Origin: Acidobacteriota bacterium
Lineage (GTDB): Bacteria > Acidobacteriota > Polarisedimenticolia > J045
Length of the DNA: 44,550 nucleotides
Direction: 5' to 3'
Assembly: GCA_017994815.1 (NCBI GenBank)
Contig: JAGOJY010000034.1
Span: forward strand, 1 to 44,550
Position numbers and translations under genes: made by a program. This document shows positions 43,398-44,550 of this stretch, piece after piece (position 1 is the stretch's first letter; each line of letters starts with the position of its first letter). The notes beneath the pieces were generated by a model. That model did no database searches. It had not been told where the DNA came from and worked only from the letters and a program-made list of their open reading frames with translations.

Positions 43398-44384
43398 GTG
43401 ACTGCACACGCTTCCGAGAGCGGGTCGGCCTACCTGCGGCCCAACGACATTTGCGCCCGCTTCGACGTCCAGCCGTACGTGCTGAAGTTCTGGGAAAGCG
43501 AGTTCCCGCAGCTCTCGCGGCGGATCGGGCCCAAGCGCCTGTACGACGGCGACGCGATCGAGATCGTGCAGGTGCTCCGGCGCCTGCTGCTGGACGAGCA
43601 CCTCACGCTGGGCGAGGCCCGCGAAGCGCTTTCCGACTACGAGCCGGGCGGGAAGGTGGCACCGGAGCCCGCGGGGGCGATGGAGGAGCCGGCCGCCGCG
43701 ACGGTCGGGCGGCTGGCCGAGCTGGAGTCGGCGCTCGGGCGCGCCGAGCAGGAACTGGTCGCGGCCCGCGAGCTCGCGGCCGAACGCGAGCGCGAGGCCC
43801 GCGAGTCCGACGCCCAGCGCGAGAGCCTGCGGCAGCGCCTGGCGGAGTACGAGGCGCGCCTCGCCGAATCGGCCGCTGCCGCGCCTGCCGGTGCGACCGC
43901 CGAGGAGCCGCTCGCCGCCAAGGTGGCGGAATTGCAGGCGCAGCTCGACGTTGCGGCGCACGCGCACCGCCAGTCGGTGGACGCGTTGACGGCGCAGCTC
44001 GACGAGGCCCGGCAGGAGCTGGAACGCGGGCGGCAGGACCGCGAGCAGCACGCCGGGAAGACGGGACGGCTGCCGGCGGCGCTCGCGCGCGTCGAGGCGC
44101 TGGAGCGGGACCTGGTCGAGGAGCGCCACCGGCTCGCCGAGGCGCTCGCGCACGCCGAAACGGCGTCCACGCTCGTGCGCGAGGCGGAGCAGCGCGAGGC
44201 GGCGCTGCGCTCGCTCGTCTCGGGGGAGATTTCGGCCGCGCTGCGCCAGGTGCGCGAGGTCGCGTTCGACGCCGAGGGACTGGCCGCGTGCCTCGAGCCC
44301 GACGGCGCGACGTCGGCCCGCCTGCACGCGCGCAAGCCCCGCGAGCAGGCGCCCCGCCCACCGGGCCTGTTCGGCCAGTCGTGA
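43398..44384 (+). CDS. MerR-family HTH protein with long coiled coil
   Basis: A 328-residue protein. Residues 10-80 form a MerR winged-HTH: AYLRPNDICARFDVQPYVLK, FWESEFPQLSRRIGPKRLY, then DAIEIVQVLRRLLLDEHLTLGEAREAL. The W-E-x-E-F-P-x-L pattern is that of MerR proteins next to ihfA/pheT-type genes, such as those binding DNA for nucleoid or cell-cycle functions. Residues 95-280 are a charged, Glu/Ala/Arg-rich coiled coil, much longer than the usual effector domain; no ligand domain is visible. It ends Pro-rich. GTG start with GGGGGATCGG upstream. It is monocistronic, followed by tRNA-Pro. Confidence 0.82.
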   Translation: MTAHASESGSAYLRPNDICARFDVQPYVLKFWESEFPQLSRRIGPKRLYDGDAIEIVQVLRRLLLDEHLTLGEAREALSDYEPGGKVAPEPAGAMEEPAAATVGRLAELESALGRAEQELVAARELAAEREREARESDAQRESLRQRLAEYEARLAESAAAAPAGATAEEPLAAKVAELQAQLDVAAHAHRQSVDALTAQLDEARQELERGRQDREQHAGKTGRLPAALARVEALERDLVEERHRLAEALAHAETASTLVREAEQREAALRSLVSGEISAALRQVREVAFDAEGLAACLEPDGATSARLHARKPREQAPRPPGLFGQS

Positions 44385-44400
44385 GGGCCGCGCCGGCCCG

Positions 44401-44429
44401 CTGACCGGGCCGGGTCAGGGTGCTAGAAT
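44401..44429 (+). promoter_or_regulatory. promoter of tRNA-Pro
   Basis: CTGACC (44401-44406), 17 nt, TAGAAT (44424-44429), then CCGCCG. The -35 also forms the left arm of a small inverted repeat with GGTCAG (44413-44418), which might end the upstream transcript. Confidence 0.5.
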
Positions 44430-44473
44430 CCGCCGTTCCACGAGGGCTCCCGTCGTGGAGCCGCGGTTCGGGT

Positions 44474-44550
44474 CGGGGCGTGGCGCAGCCTGGTAGCGCA
44501 CTTGCTTGGGGTGCAAGTGGTCGCCGGTTCAAATCCGGCCGCCCCGACCA
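44474..44550 (+). tRNA. tRNA-Pro (anticodon GGG)
   Basis: A 77-nt tRNA ending exactly at the window edge with encoded CCA. Acceptor stem CGGGGCG/CGCCCCG, anticodon stem CUUGC/GCAAG with loop UUGGGGU giving anticodon GGG, and a T-arm with loop UUCAAAU. All stems pair. Confidence 0.97.

Noticed and set aside
40756..43407. 883-residue open frame on the minus strand opposite the PTS operon
   Set aside because: Antisense shadow of HPr, EIIA and ptsI; no domain or ribosome site.

Overview
The window is a G+C-rich (about 70%) bacterial chromosome segment, almost entirely coding, with strong G/C bias at third codon positions. It carries mostly housekeeping genes. RNase P RNA, two tRNAs with encoded CCA, an HprK/RapZ/PTS phosphorelay, RseP, a lytic transglycosylase and sigma-54 type promoters suggest a diderm, non-model bacterium, probably Acidobacteriota or a neighbouring deep lineage. 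The phylum call is inference; no 16S gene is present.

Left part (1-10.9 kb): the edge of an IS630-like transposase, a nucleotide-sugar dehydrogenase, a DUF1579 protein, and a leftward translation operon, tRNA-Val(GAC)-thrS-rpmI-rplT-THUMP methyltransferase, which lacks infC. Divergent from it is a rightward carA - terpenoid-cyclase-like toroid protein - ispG unit.

Region 11-14.1 kb is the most unusual. On the minus strand, an exported thioredoxin-fold/TPR protein has an in-frame TGA exactly where the first active-site cysteine should be (W-TGA-G-A-C). A SECIS-like hairpin lies 13 nt downstream, so it is very probably a selenoprotein. Its roughly 640-bp leader holds a strong hairpin and a sigma-54-like box. 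Next comes a BON-domain gene behind a second good sigma-54-like promoter.

Middle part (14-27.8 kb): dnaB (minus), rnpB, an M20 amidohydrolase / LD-carboxypeptidase / truA set with overlapping starts, the envelope-isoprenoid run uppS-cdsA-dxr-rseP, a truncated-looking ORF colliding with a convergent hypothetical gene, comEA-like and pseudopilin genes, gcvT-gcvH and maf.

Region 27.9-30.4 kb: a tetraheme cytochrome fused to a degenerate metallophosphatase-like domain; then two copies of a ~115-bp C-rich, terminator-ended element (minus strand); then a stand-alone sigma-70 region-4 protein behind a perfect sigma-54 promoter.

Right part (30.4-44.5 kb): mutL (with endonuclease motifs), a lytic transglycosylase, a DUF177-rpmF-plsX-fabD-acpP-fabF lipid cluster lacking fabH and fabG, a convergent archaeal-type (type II) GAPDH-like gene, the hprK-rapZ-EIIA(Man)-HPr-EI regulatory PTS operon, a MerR-type coiled-coil protein and tRNA-Pro(GGG) at the very end.
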